From Hyaloscypha bicolor E (lineage: Eukaryota; Ascomycota; Leotiomycetes; Helotiales; Hyaloscyphaceae): 64,000 nt of DNA. The notes beneath the pieces were generated by a model. The model was not told where the DNA came from. It did not search any database and saw only the letters and a list, made by a program, of their open reading frames with translations. Both the position numbers and the translations under genes were made by a program. The stretch is taken from assembly GCF_002865645.1 (NCBI RefSeq), contig NW_020194609.1:248001-312000 (forward strand), given 5' to 3'. Shown here piece by piece: positions 11,071-23,840 of this stretch. Numbering within the stretch: the first letter of the stretch is position 1; every line of letters begins with the position of its first letter.

Positions 11071-13020
11071 TAGTATTTATAAGTTAAATAAACTTCTTAT
11101 TAGTAAACTACTTTCCGGTATTTATTATAATCTAATTAAAAGGGCCTAAATAGGTATTAATCTAATACTATTTTAGAATATTTCAAATATATAATATACT
11201 AATATTTTAAAGCTATTAGCCGGCTTAATATCGAGTACTTTTATTAATAATATAAAATATAGGCTTACCGGAAATATAGAAAATATTAATAATAATAAAA
11301 TAATTAAAACTAATATTATTTCTTAGATTAAACTTGAATTATTCTAGTAATTATTCGAATTTCTAGTATTACTTATAGTATTTTATAAAATATTTAAAAA
11401 CTTTTATATTAAGATTATAGCTTATTTATTCTAGTATATTTGAAGCTTACTAATAAATAAATAACTAAAATAGTAATATAGATATTATAATTCGATCTCT
11501 ATAAGAAAATAGGAATTATAAGTAAAGAATTCGGAAATAAAGCTTTATAGAATAGTATTTTAAAATAAGAAAAAGTATTTAAAATATTATACTATAAATA
11601 TAAAGCATTTATTAGAAATAATAAAATAATTAGTAAAATTATTAAAATAGATCTCTAGCTTATTTATATTAGCTAAGCTAAATAAAAATAAAGTCTTTAT
11701 AAATATAATATAGAATTATATTTATCTAATTAATATTCTTATTATTATAGATTTAATAGAAGATATAAATCTAATACTAAACTAGATATTAACTTGACTT
11801 TTAGTAGTTTTATTAAGTTAGATACTATTATTAGTTTATTATAAAGCTTGAAATTAGTAACTAGTAATTAAGAATCTAGAAACTCTAGTATTAATTATAA
11901 CTTTATAAAAATAATAAGTATTATATTTTAATATACTATTAATTATAAATATCTGAATATTTTCTATTTATTTAATAGATTCTAAAATAGAGTTTTTACT
12001 TATTATCTAATATATAAGAGAAAGGAAAATAAGATTATCTATAAGAGTATTAGTTATAGAAATAGTAAAAGTAAAAATAATAGAAGTAACTAGAAAGCTT
12101 TTAATAAAAGTAAAATAGAAATCTGAATAATATTTCTTTCTTTTATTTATTTCTATTAGTAAGGCTTTAAAAGCATTATTCTTTAGTTTGTCTTTACTAT
12201 TTTTATTATTCTCTTTTCTTTTAATTTTAATAATATACTATATATAAATATTATTAAAGTATTTATTAAAGTTATAGAAGTTTCGGGATCTAAATTAATA
12301 GATATTTCTACTTTTAAATTAAGCCTTCTTAGTTTCTTATTTCTTTAGTATATACTTTTATAAATAGTATTCGGGTTTCTTATATATAAAATACGATTTC
12401 GGATTATAATTATTATAATTATAGAACTTAAAGTAATTATTACAGATTCTGAAATTATAGCTGGATTTGTATTAATAATTTCCGGGCAGATAATAGTTTA
12501 GAGAATTTTAAAAATAGTATTATTAATTAGTAAAAAGAATCTAAATATTAATCTATTATTCTTTCTTATAAGTAATAATAGATAATTAGAGCTTATTAAT
12601 AAGTTAATCGAGATTAGAAAGAAAATCCGAGACTATATATTAATATACTAGTATATTTTAATAGAAGATAATAATTTTATTATATAAGAATTCGATATTT
12701 TATAAAATAGATACTAATTTATATTATAATTTATATAGGTTATTAATTAGTAATTAGACGAGCTTAAATATTATTTTTTTAGAATATTAAGCTATTATAA
12801 TTATTATAATAATAATATTTCACTTATTTAAGTTTTAATATTAGAAATTAGAGCTCTTAAAAAAGTTATAAATATTTGTATAGGCTTTTTTATATATATA
12901 TTAAAAGAGCTAGTTATTATAAAAGTAATCTTATACTAGTTTTTTTAATATAATAGGAAAAGCTCTATATATTAGTAAATATTAAGAAAAATAGTAAGTT
13001 TTTAGTTAAAATTACTATTA

Positions 13021-14055
13021 TATAGTAACTATAGGCTAGTTACTCACGTGACTATACCTACTGTATTTAGCTCCGGCTACTCACGCTATACCTTTCTTCC
13101 TATTATAGCTAATTATATTATAATATAACCGTATTTAATATAATAAGTAGTAGTAATATCTTTTAATCTGAGCTCTTAATTAAGTATTCTTTTAATAAAC
13201 AAATTGATTCTTAATTATCACCATCCGTATAATAATTACTATTATCTGAATCGGAGTTCTCGCCCGTTATAGCGACCGATACTGCCCTCCCAATACTTCC
13301 GCACTATATAAATAATTATTAAATCGGAATATGGCTTATGCAAACGTTATAATAGCCCCTTCTCGTCCTAGAATTGTCCTAAACAAACGTCTTCGTTAAT
13401 TAATCGTGGATACTGTCCGTAATGCCCTTAATAACTTCCGTAATAGCCATTAATTAGTAACGCCATTAATTCCTCTGGCTCCTGCAGAGCCTTTATTGAC
13501 TTCTTTGCCTCCTAAAAAGTTTCTATTATCCTGCTCTCCTGTAATTAAATCTCTTGCTAATAAATTGAACTCCTGCGGTATTAACTACTCTCCTGTCGAC
13601 GAGCCTCCCTCCGTTTAACCTGACGTCCCTATACGCTTTATATAGCCTCGACTGCCCTCCTGCCGTCTTTATATATAGACGACCCCTCTCCTCCTCTCCT
13701 GCGCTCCTAGCGCTTCGATTTTATATATATCGTGGTACTTGAATAGGCCTTAGGCTTCTGGGAGCTTGATTACTAGCCTTAGGCTAGCTAGCTTAGTAGA
13801 CTTTAGGGATACTAGATAAGGCATGGCAGAATTACCGGATTAGAATAGAAATACTGGCTAAGACTGCGTTTTTGGACAAATTAGCTATTAAGGACACTGG
13901 CAGATATCTCTTTTAGGCAGGCATATATTATATAGTAATTACAGGCTAGTTACTCACGTGATTATACCTACTATATTTAGCTCCGGCTACCCACGCTATA
14001 TCTCTCTTCCTACTATAGCTAATTATATTATAATACAACCGTATTTAATATAATA
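13021..14055 (+). mobile_element. Small LTR element C (TRIM-like), copy 1
   Basis: Direct repeats of 125 bp at 13021-13145 and 13931-14055 align without gaps and differ only at RIP-type transitions. They begin TATAG and end ATA, and are flanked by ATTA at 13017-13020 and 14056-14059, a possible 4-bp duplication. The 785-bp interior is too short for pol and has near-normal base composition, including many CpG steps. A second, heavily mutated copy lies at 61316-62184. The structure fits a terminal-repeat retrotransposon in miniature (TRIM) or similar non-autonomous LTR element. Confidence 0.75.
13331..13770 (+). pseudogene. Short reading-frame relic inside element C, unknown product
   Basis: From ATG at 13331 a frame of roughly 145 codons runs with five in-frame stops, all TAA or TAG where CAA or CAG would restore Gln. 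The product is rich in Pro, Leu and Ser with no recognisable zinc knuckle or enzyme motif. It could be a gag-like remnant. Copy 2 (61316-62184) has the same region with many more RIP changes. Because this interior keeps most CpA/TpG steps, the five stops may be all the damage it has taken. Confidence 0.4.
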
Positions 14056-15376
14056 ATTATTATTAGTTCTATTATATTTCTATATCTTAATATATATCTT
14101 TATTATTTCTCTAATTAGCTTTATAATAAAAGAGCTAGCTAAAGAACTATTTAGAGGTAATAGAAATAGTAATAGTAATAGAAATCCGTTATTATTAGCT
14201 TTTTATAATTTGATATTAATAGAAGTAATTATAGATAATAAAGAAATATAAATAATAATTAGTTTATTAATTTTTTATAATACTATTATTAAGAAATATA
14301 TATAATAAAATAATAGAACTTATATTAAGGTCTAATTTAATAATAATAATATTAGTTATAGTCTAGATATATTATTCTTTTTCCTAAATAGTATTAATTA
14401 AGAACTATATAATAATAAGTTCCTTATTATTTTACTTAATATAAATACTATTATATTATAAAATAGCTTATAATTTATATAATATATATTAATCTAGATA
14501 ATTAAATATTTCGAGATTAAAATTACTAAAATTATTCTTAAATAATTCCCAGAGATTATTATTAGTTAATTTCTCTATCTTATACTAGAATAGTCTAATA
14601 TTAAAATAGTCTAGAACTTCCTTATTATTATAAGTAATTAGATTAATATTACTTTTCTATTTCTTTATTTATATATATCTATTCTATAGTTCTATTATAT
14701 TAAATCTCTAGAGCCAAGTTCTTTTTAATATATATATAATTTATAGTAAGAAAGATTTAAAAGTAAGGTAGTTTATAGTAAGTTTATAGAAAGGATTTAG
14801 TAATAAAAGTATCTAGATATCTGGTTTAGATACTAGATATTTAGATATCTAGTAAGAATATTAAAGTAAATATTTTGCTTTTAAATATTTTATCTATAAT
14901 AAGAAATTTAGAAAGTAAAATATTATAATTCCGGAAGGGTCTAAAGCTTTAAAGAATTTTAAGAAGATATATAGGATATATATTCCGAAAAGAGAATTCT
15001 ATAAATACGAGTATTATATAAATAAAAAAATAATTTCTAAGAAAATAGTTTTGGAACTAAAAGAAGTTAGTTTTAAAGAATAATTAATAGTTAAATAAAT
15101 AGATAATTAAATAGCTAACTACTTATTAATTAGTAAGAACTAGAATCTTTTTTTTTAGGCTATTAGATATCTTTTTATAAAATTAATAAGTAGTTTCTCT
15201 CTTTAATAAAGTAATTATTAGTTCTTAATAAAAGCTAGCTATTTTCTCTTTTAGGCTATTAAATACTTTATAGAATTAATAAATAATTCCTTTCTTTAAT
15301 ATAGACTAGTTTAATTTTATTATAGGCTATCGGATACTTTTTTAGCTTAAAAGATTCTATTCTCTAATCTATATAT

Positions 15377-15679
15377 TATGGTACGGCAGGCCGTACTTAT
15401 TAAAAATCATATTATTTTAGCGGTTTTGAGGTTTAGGTTATATAGTAAAGGCCGCGGCCTTTTATATATAACTTGCGGAAATTATATAAGAAAGCTGGTT
15501 TTTCTATAGATTTAGAGAATAATTCTTTATAAGTATTTAATTAATTAAGCTTTTATATACTATATACTATTTATACTTTACTATTTATGTTTTTAATTTA
15601 TTATTTTGCTATTAAGTTACGTTTTATATTCTAGTATACTTTATATGAGTTTTTGTCTTATTATAGTTTTCCTCTCATA
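15377..15679 (+). repeat. 5' LTR of full-length family A (303 bp)
   Basis: It begins TATGGTACGGCAGGC and ends CTCTCATA. It contains the GC palindrome AAAGGCCGCGGCCTTTT at about 15447-15463. It pairs with 28210-28512 at the same length, with differences of RIP type. Confidence 0.9.
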
Positions 15680-16559
15680 TATTTTATAATAAGCAATATA
15701 GGGAGGATAGAAACTTTATAGTTAAGGTAATATTCTTATAAAATTCTGAGGGGTATTTATAAGGCGGATTATTAGCTTAGCAAGTTAGGAGAGAAAAAAG
15801 GCTATTATAATATTTTGAGCCTAAGGCCGAAATATTAAGGATATATAAGTATTAATCTTAGTATTTTATATTAATTTCTAATATATCTAGTAACTTGGAT
15901 ATAAGTTGGCCGCAAGATATAATTACTAGTATAGTATATAGGAGTAGTGGAAATAGAGGCTAATTATAAAAGGAAAAGAAGCAGAGGAAATAAAATGAGA
16001 AATATTATATTAAGATAGTATAAGTTAAACCTTAGTTAGAAATAGACTTTAGTATACGGAAATAAAATTGTATTATTAATTTATATATTGTTTTTAGTTA
16101 TAGTAAAAGTCGGAATTAAAATAGCTTTAATCTTAGTAGTAAAGCTTATTTCTAAGTCTAAAAAGAATACCCAAAATAGGAAATATCCTTAATTTTAAGT
16201 GAGATAGTAAATAGAAATCGAAAAGAATTAAAAGAAAATCGGAAATAAGAAATTATATAGACAAATTAGAGAAGCCTCTAGAGAAAGGAGAGATTACTAA
16301 ATAGAGATAATAAGGAGAATTTAGAAAAATTAGAGAAAATAGCGGAATTAGAGAAATTATTTTTATTATATTTATTAATAGTACTATAAAGTATATCTAG
16401 TTTAGCGAAATTAAGGGAAAATATTATAGGTATTAAGCTAATAGAATAGGAAAAAGAGTATAAGTAATAGAAATAAAACTAGAAAAGCTACTATTTTATT
16501 ATTACTAATACTAAAACTCGAACCTTAATTATATCTATTATTATTAACTAGTTTTTTTC

Positions 16560-17830
16560 TAATTTCGGTTCCCAAATTAAAAGATATATTTAAATAGGAA
16601 ATTAGCTTTTTAGGAATATTATTAATAGAAGTCTTAGGTATAGAAACTTTATAATTAGCTATAGAAGAAATTATTAAGATTAATATAGCTAAGAATAAGT
16701 ATATACTAATACCGGGTTTAAACCTGCCGCTTACGGGAGTTCCTGAAGTATTATAGTTTTAGGAAAGTAATATTTTTATATTCTTAAAATAGTATATAAA
16801 TATATATAAGAACTATTATATTTCTAATAATACTAAAAGAGAGAGAATTATTTGTTATATTTCTCCTATTTATAAGAATTAGATTAAGGCTATATTAGAG
16901 TATTATATTAATAATCCAGGAGATTACTAGGAAACTAAGTTCTTTAAGGCCTTATTAAAGGAATTCTGAGAGTATAATTAGGAAATACTTAAAATTAGCT
17001 ATAACTTTCTTAATTAAATTATTATATGAGCCTAAAATAGAGGATTCTCTTCTAAGTCTTATATTAATATATTTAATAGAATATTAAAGGAATTACTAAA
17101 GAGAAAAAAAAAATGAAATTACTTAGTACTAAGAGTTTATAAGAGAATTATCTGTTCTAGTAAAGGATTATATTTTTAAGAATATAAATTTCGAGCCTAT
17201 AGATATTTCTATTTATAAATATAGTAAGATATATAAGAAGATAGTAATATCCTATTAGTATAAAGAAAAGAAATACTATTTTAATATTACTAATAATTTA
17301 GATATATCTAGACTTAGATAAGAATACTTGGATATAGTAGTTTATAATATAGTTCCTAAATTAGAAGACAATTATTCTTTACTAGTTTCTTCTATTATAT
17401 TTCTTGAAGCTACTATAGGTATAAGTAAGAAAAGAACCTAGCCTATAGCTAATTATATAAAACCTACTAAAAGTAATAAACCTAAGGGAGATAATATTAA
17501 CTAGCTAGTAAGAAGTCTGGAAAAATTATCTATTACTACTATAACTTAAGAGAACCTATAGAGATAACTTAATATAGCTACTATTATAATTCGGGAAAAT
17601 ATCCGTAGCCTGCTTATATAGCCTAGCTAACTATAATAAATATAATAGTATTAATAGCCTAGTAAGTATAATTCGGGTTTTTAAGGAAAATATACTAGAA
17701 GTTATAATAAAGGTTATAAAGAATGCTATAGTAACTATAATAGTCGAGCTAGAATAGGTAAAGGGTCTAAATAATTATATTCTAGAGAAAGTTAGTCTTA
17801 AGAGTAATTAGAAAATACTATTTAAGTTAA
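16560..17830 (+). pseudogene. Gag-like relic of family A
   Basis: A continuous frame interrupted by TAA/TAG (and some TGA) runs through this region. It includes an EYNQEILKISYNFLNQ-like helix-rich segment near 16970-17020, typical of retrotransposon capsid regions. The part near 17690-17760 is basic and Ser/Tyr/Asn-rich, where a nucleocapsid would sit, but a clean CCHC knuckle is not readable. The corresponding region in the window-end copy is 63390-64000. Limits are approximate because the start codon and the gag/pol boundary cannot be fixed. Confidence 0.55.
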
Positions 17831-18299
17831 TATGGCCTATAGTATAAACCTGGAACCGAGAGAATAAATTTACTATAGGTACTATAGTAGGAATAAGGAT
17901 AATAATATTAATCTAGAATATATTTATATCTCTTGGTTTTATTACTTACTAATAAAAGAACTTATAAATCGTGAATATATTTACTAATTTAATAGAAAAT
18001 AATATAAAGGGCTATTTAAGCCTAGATAAGAAAGTATTTTCTTTTTCCTTACTAGTAAGTACCGGTAGTTTAACTAAATTATTTCCCAAGTTTAAGGAGA
18101 AGAATTTGATTATAACTTAAATACTTAACCCAAAAATATCTAGAGATTAATAGGGGATATCTAGTTTACTAGGCAAGAAAGAAAAAAGGGAACTAGCTAA
18201 CCGGGATTTATATATAGAAATAAGCAAGTTATATCTAGGGAATCTAAATAGCCGCTTTGCCTTAGGGGAAATTATATTAGAATTACTAATGTTTTAGGT

Positions 18300-21200
18300 T
18301 CTGGAATTAATAAATAGTACTAAGATTTAATTATAAATAGCGTTTCTATTAATACTATAATAGGTTCCTTATTAAAGAGAAAAAGAAAAGAGGTAGAAAT
18401 AGCTAAAGACGTTTTCCGAAAATAAGCTAGAGCTAAAGAAAAGCTATTCTATATAAGAGGCTAAAAGAATATTACTTTAAGAAATAATAAATAAGGGAAT
18501 AGCCTAGCTAAGAATATAGATATTAATACTTCCGGAAATAAATAAGATGAATTAGGGACCTAATATACTCTTAATTATAATAAGTATAGAATTCCTAAAG
18601 TTAATAATATTCTAATAAGATTACTAAAGAAAGTAATTATCCCACTTTTAAAGACTTAGAAGAGAATAAGAATACTTATTAATGCCTTGAAAATACTAGA
18701 TCTAGCTATTATATTTTAGAACTAATAAATTAAGAATAATACTTCCTATCTTATTATTTTATAAATAGGAAATACTATTATATTAAGTATAATTAAATAT
18801 ACTAGGAGATTTGCGGAACTAGTAGCTGTGGCTTATATAATAGATAGAATATTTAAGGAATTAGAAATACTAGCTCAAATATCTAATACTAATAGAATTA
18901 TTTAATTTAAAGGTAATAGTATTAATATTCGGATATTACTAGCTTATAATATGTTATACAAGCTTTATATCTCTAATTCGTATTTTAAGGACTTTAAGAA
19001 AATATTAAATATAAAGAAATAATTAATACTAGAGCTAAAATTAATATTTTTCCTAAAAAGATCTCTAGAAGTATTAGTAGAGTAGTATATAATACTATAG
19101 ATTATTAAATGTTTACTATTACTAGAGCTAAATTTAGATTTACAGGAATAGTAAAGCTTAGAGCTAAGGTTATAGATAGAGTAGGATATAAAGATACGTT
19201 TTTTCTAGTTAAAGAAGCTCTAAAGATCCTGTTTAGTTAACTATTCTTAGTAAAGATAAAGATAAATATTATATATTAAAGTAATAATTCGTGAGATAGA
19301 AGGTTTACTAACCCTAAAAATAACTAGAATACCTGTATTATTATAATTATTTCATTTTTAAAAAATGCCGGGAAATAGAAGAAAATAATAGTTTAAGAGT
19401 ATTAAGCTCTTAGAATTAAAGAATTAAGTAATATGAAATAGGAAACTAATAGTAAAGAGGAAAAATAAAGCCTGGTATTATAATTAGTAATAATATTAGG
19501 GGAAATAGGAAAACGCCGGGATTTCCTATAGATTCTTTTATTTTGGGTTTAGGAATTTAGGAAATTAATAATATTTTTGGAGAAACTAAAGCAGAAAAGG
19601 TTCTAATTAGAGTATTATTAAGAGTAATTCCGGAATTAATAGAAAAAGAAGTAAAAAGGGTATTAAGTAAAGATATTTCTAAAAAAGAAATAAAGTAGTA
19701 TTTCCTAATAGTAAAGAAATGTATTCCTAAAGCTAAAGAATATAGAACTTAAGACTAGGGAGAATTCTGGAATATATGGGAGCTTAAGGAAAATATATTA
19801 AAATATCAGACGAAAAGGCGCTCTTTATACCTAACTAGGAAGGAGCTAAGTAAAAAGGTTATAAATTCCGGAGATTAGATAAAAAGAGTACTAGAGAAAA
19901 TAGCTATAGCTTTTAAAAAAAAAAGATAATAATTATAGTTTATTTCTAGTTACGAGAGTATATAAAATAAAGGACAAGAAAATTTAATTAGTAAATATTA
20001 ATAATAGAACTAGAAAAAGCCCTAATAGATATCTGAACTAGTTTAAGAGATCTAAAGCTAGAGAATATTTATAGAAGTATATTAGGAAATATAAGAATTA
20101 TCTTTTACTAAGAATATTAGTTATTTTAAGAGGTTTACGACTTATTTTAGAATGCCTGAAATAATTAGATATTAGTAACTAGCTCTAGGAAAAGAAATTA
20201 GCTATATTCCGAGAATTAATAATTAATTAAGAAGATATAATTATATTTAATTAGAAGAAAGTAGGAAAAGTTTATAAGGATATTAGTTTACTTATTCTAA
20301 TTAAGATTATTAAATATAAAGCCTGGTAAGAAAAGAATTTCCCATATCCTAAAGCTCTAGTACTAATAATAATAAAAATACTATTAGAATACCTAAATTA
20401 TAAAGTTCTTAAGAAATATAATAGACCTTACTAAAATTTATGGTTCTTGGTTATAAAGAAGGTTACTAGAACTTATAGACTAATTAATGCCGCTATAAAA
20501 ATGAATTTAGTAATCCTATAAGATACTAACTTATTCCCGTTTACTAATAAGATCTTAGAGAAATTTACTAGATATATTTATGTTTTTTTAATTAAATTTT
20601 TTTCTGGATATAATTAACTTATACTAGATACTTATAGTAGAGATTTAACTATATTTATAATGCCTCTGGAACTATTAAGAATAACTATATTATTTTAGGG
20701 AGCTACTAATTCCGTTATATAGTTTATATAAGTTATTATAGCTATTCTAGAGAATCTGTTTCCCAAAATTACTATATTATTTATTAATAATATTAGAGTT
20801 AAGAGACCTTATATAGACTATAATAAGTAGCTTATTTTACCTGAAATTCGGTATTTTATATTCGAATATTTTTAAAACCTGGATATAACCCTAGATAGAG
20901 TTAAATAAGCCGGAGCTAGTATAAGAGAAAAATTATAGTTCTATTATAATAGTATAATTATTATTAGCTTTATCTATAGAGTACTTGAAAGAAGCCCTTT
21001 AAGTTCAGGAATTACTAAGATTTTAAAATAGAAATATTATAATAGTATAACTAAAGGTAAGGCATTTATTAGAATTATTATTTACTATTATATTTGGATT
21101 AAAGGCTTTATAATTATTACTAAACCTATTTACTACTTAATAAGAAAGAGTATAATATAGAACTGGAATAATAAATAAAAGCAAGCTATATAAATTCTTT

Positions 21201-23545
21201 AGGAAAAGCTTATTATTACTCTAATACTTTATAAGTTATATTATAATTTATTAGAAGGTTAGGGAATAATTATATTAGTAATAGATACTAGCCTAGATAA
21301 ATAGGGCGGAACTCTTAGTTAATATAATAATAAAGGGAAAAAGAAAGTTATATAATATAAGTCTAAAATCTGAAATAATACTAAGTAGAGATATAATACT
21401 ACTAAGAGAGAATACCAAAGGCTAGTAAAGTATTTATAGAAAGTATAATTCTGGTTATATGAAGTTTACTTTATTCTTAAACTAGATACTAATATATTTA
21501 TTATATAACTAAGCAAAGTAGTTACGGATTTTCCTAAAGCTCTAGTTACTTGCTAGCTAGTATAAATTTAGTTATTTGATTTTAAAGTTAAATATATTAA
21601 GGGAACTAAGTATATTATTACTAATAAGTTATTAAGATATTTATAATAAGAAGGTAATACTAAAGATAACGAGAATATTAATAAATAGTTAGTAATAGAG
21701 CTTAATACTATTAGAATAGTGCCTGTTAGGCAGAAAATTTAGATAAAAAAAGTAGTTCCGGTTTAGTTATATAATATTATTTTGAGAAATTAGACTTCTA
21801 AGACTTTTATTAGATATTTGAATAATAGTATTTAGTTATTAGAAATTAATAATTAAAGCCTTACTATATCTGAAAATGAATTAGTAATATTAAAAAATAT
21901 TAAAATCCGGAAGTTATATAATAAAGGCCGTGGCCTTTTATATGTAATTACTAGTAAAATAATAGATAATAATACTAACTCTTATACTTTACTTAATAAC
22001 CTAACTATTTTACTAGATTTCTTAAATAATAGCTATTTCGAATAATACTAAAATATTATATAATATCTTATAATACTTTTTAGACTAGAAGAAATATCTA
22101 GGGCCGAGTTTCGAAAGTTAAGTAAGGAAGCTTTAAATTATAGTATGAGAGATTAATTATTATAGAGAATTATATCTAAAGTATATTTGCCTTAACTTAT
22201 TATTAATAATTAAGAATAAAGGGAAATTATTATTAAAAAGCTATATAATAAGATTAGATATACTAGAAGAGAAAGTACTTTTTGCTTAGTAGCTAGTTAT
22301 TATTACTAGGAAGGTTACTATAACTATATATGGAAGTATATTAATACTTATAAGGTTTATTAGTATAAGAGTAAAAGAAGATAAGAAGAAGCTCTATATT
22401 TAATAAAAGCTATACTTCTTTTCTATTACCTTAGGGTTAATATAGTTAAATTACTAGACTATAAAGAATATAACTTATTAGTTATTATTAGAGATAATTT
22501 CTTAGGATAGGTTAAAGCTAGATCTTTAAAAAACCTAACTAGTAAGAAAATTACTAAGTTTATTTGGGAAGAAATTATTTATAGGTATAGTTTATTTGGC
22601 TAGCTTAAAGTAAATAGCGGATCGGAATTTAAAGAAATAGTAATTTAAGAACTTAATAAGCTAGGAATTAATAGAATTATTATTTTAGCCTATAATTCTA
22701 AAGGAAATAGTATAATTAAAAAAGGGTATTAACTAATTATTTAGGTACTTATTATATTTATAATAGATAGAAAGAAGCCTTAGGTAGATTTACTATTATA
22801 TGTTTTATTTACTAACCGAGTTACTATATATAAACTAACTAGATTTACTTCTTTTTATATAATCTATAGTAAAGAAGCTATATTACTTATAGAAACATGC
22901 TTTCTAACCTAGAGAATACTTGAATAGAATAAAGTCTATAATAGAGAAATGCTTCTGGAGATATATATAAAGTAAATATAGATAAGAAATAAAGATATTA
23001 AAGAAGCCAGAATAAAGAAGGATAAAAGATACCGAAAGGAAAAGAAGTAATTTAATACTACCTACTAGATTTATTTAAAGCCTATTTCCAAAAAGAATCT
23101 GGTTCTCGTATATAATATTAAATTAATAGATTAAAATAAGTCAAGAAATACAAAGCTATTATATTACTAGCTTGGCCTATATAGAGTAAGGTATACGGAT
23201 TAACTAAAAGGATATTACGTACTAGAAGAATTTAATAATACTATACTTTAAAGAATATATACCGGAAATTAACTTAAGTAGTTTATTAAAAGAAATAGAT
23301 TCTGGTATTCCCCTAAAGATAAAGTTAATAATAAGTATATACCTATAAATAAATATTTTAAAATAGATATAGAACTAGAAAGGAAAGTAATTATAAAGTA
23401 CTATAAGTAAAATAGTACTTAGGAAATCGAGAAAGCTACTAGTATTATTATATATATTCTAGAGTTACCGGAATTAGAGAAAGTAAAGTATATTTCCTTT
23501 ATAGAGAACTGGGAGGAAGTATCTAATAATAGGGGCTTTTCTTAA
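18300..23545 (+). pseudogene. Ty3/gypsy pol relic: (protease), reverse transcriptase, RNase H, integrase
   Basis: Reading RIP stops as Gln or Trp gives one long frame. Reverse transcriptase landmarks are TYRLINAAIKMN near 20470-20510, FFSGYNQ near 20590-20610, and LFINNIR at about 20776-20796. The last is the YVDD box with both Asp as Asn, as G-to-A change would give. RNase H begins near 21270 with LVIDTSLDKQGG. Integrase core landmarks are RDNFLGQ near 22490 and VNSGSEF near 22610, followed by KGNSIIKKGYQ, whose order fits D-x-D-x35-E with damage. The frame ends near 23545. Protease is expected near 18700-19200 but no DTG motif is clear. No chromodomain was seen. Confidence 0.85.
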
Positions 23546-23840
23546 CCTAAAATAAAGCTTATTACTTTTAATTCCTTATATATCTTTTGAATTTTTTTTT
23601 CGATTATTATTTATAATCTTTGGAGAGTATTATTATTAGATTATTATTCTGGAAATCAAACGAGTTTTATTATTATTTATTTCTTATTATTATCTAATTA
23701 TTATTACTAGATAATATTCTTAATATATGAGATTTTATTATTAGATCTTGGGAATTAAATATAAAGTATTTCTTTTAGTATAAAATTAAATAGGGGATTA
23801 AGAAGTTATCTTATAAACTCTTAATTCCGAACTATAATAA

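Larger units (their letters stand above)
10545..15372. other. AT-rich RIPped relic(s) of unknown class, hosting F2 and C
   Basis: Apart from the MITE at 10885-11070 and element C at 13021-14055, this stretch is RIP-type AT-rich DNA with no complete frame. Runs of codons with only TAA/TAG stops can be read on the plus strand (for example about 12280-12900), which suggests former coding sequence. I could not match them to reverse transcriptase, integrase or transposase motifs. The full-length family A element is inserted at its right edge, so the same relic may continue after 28513. Confidence 0.5.
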
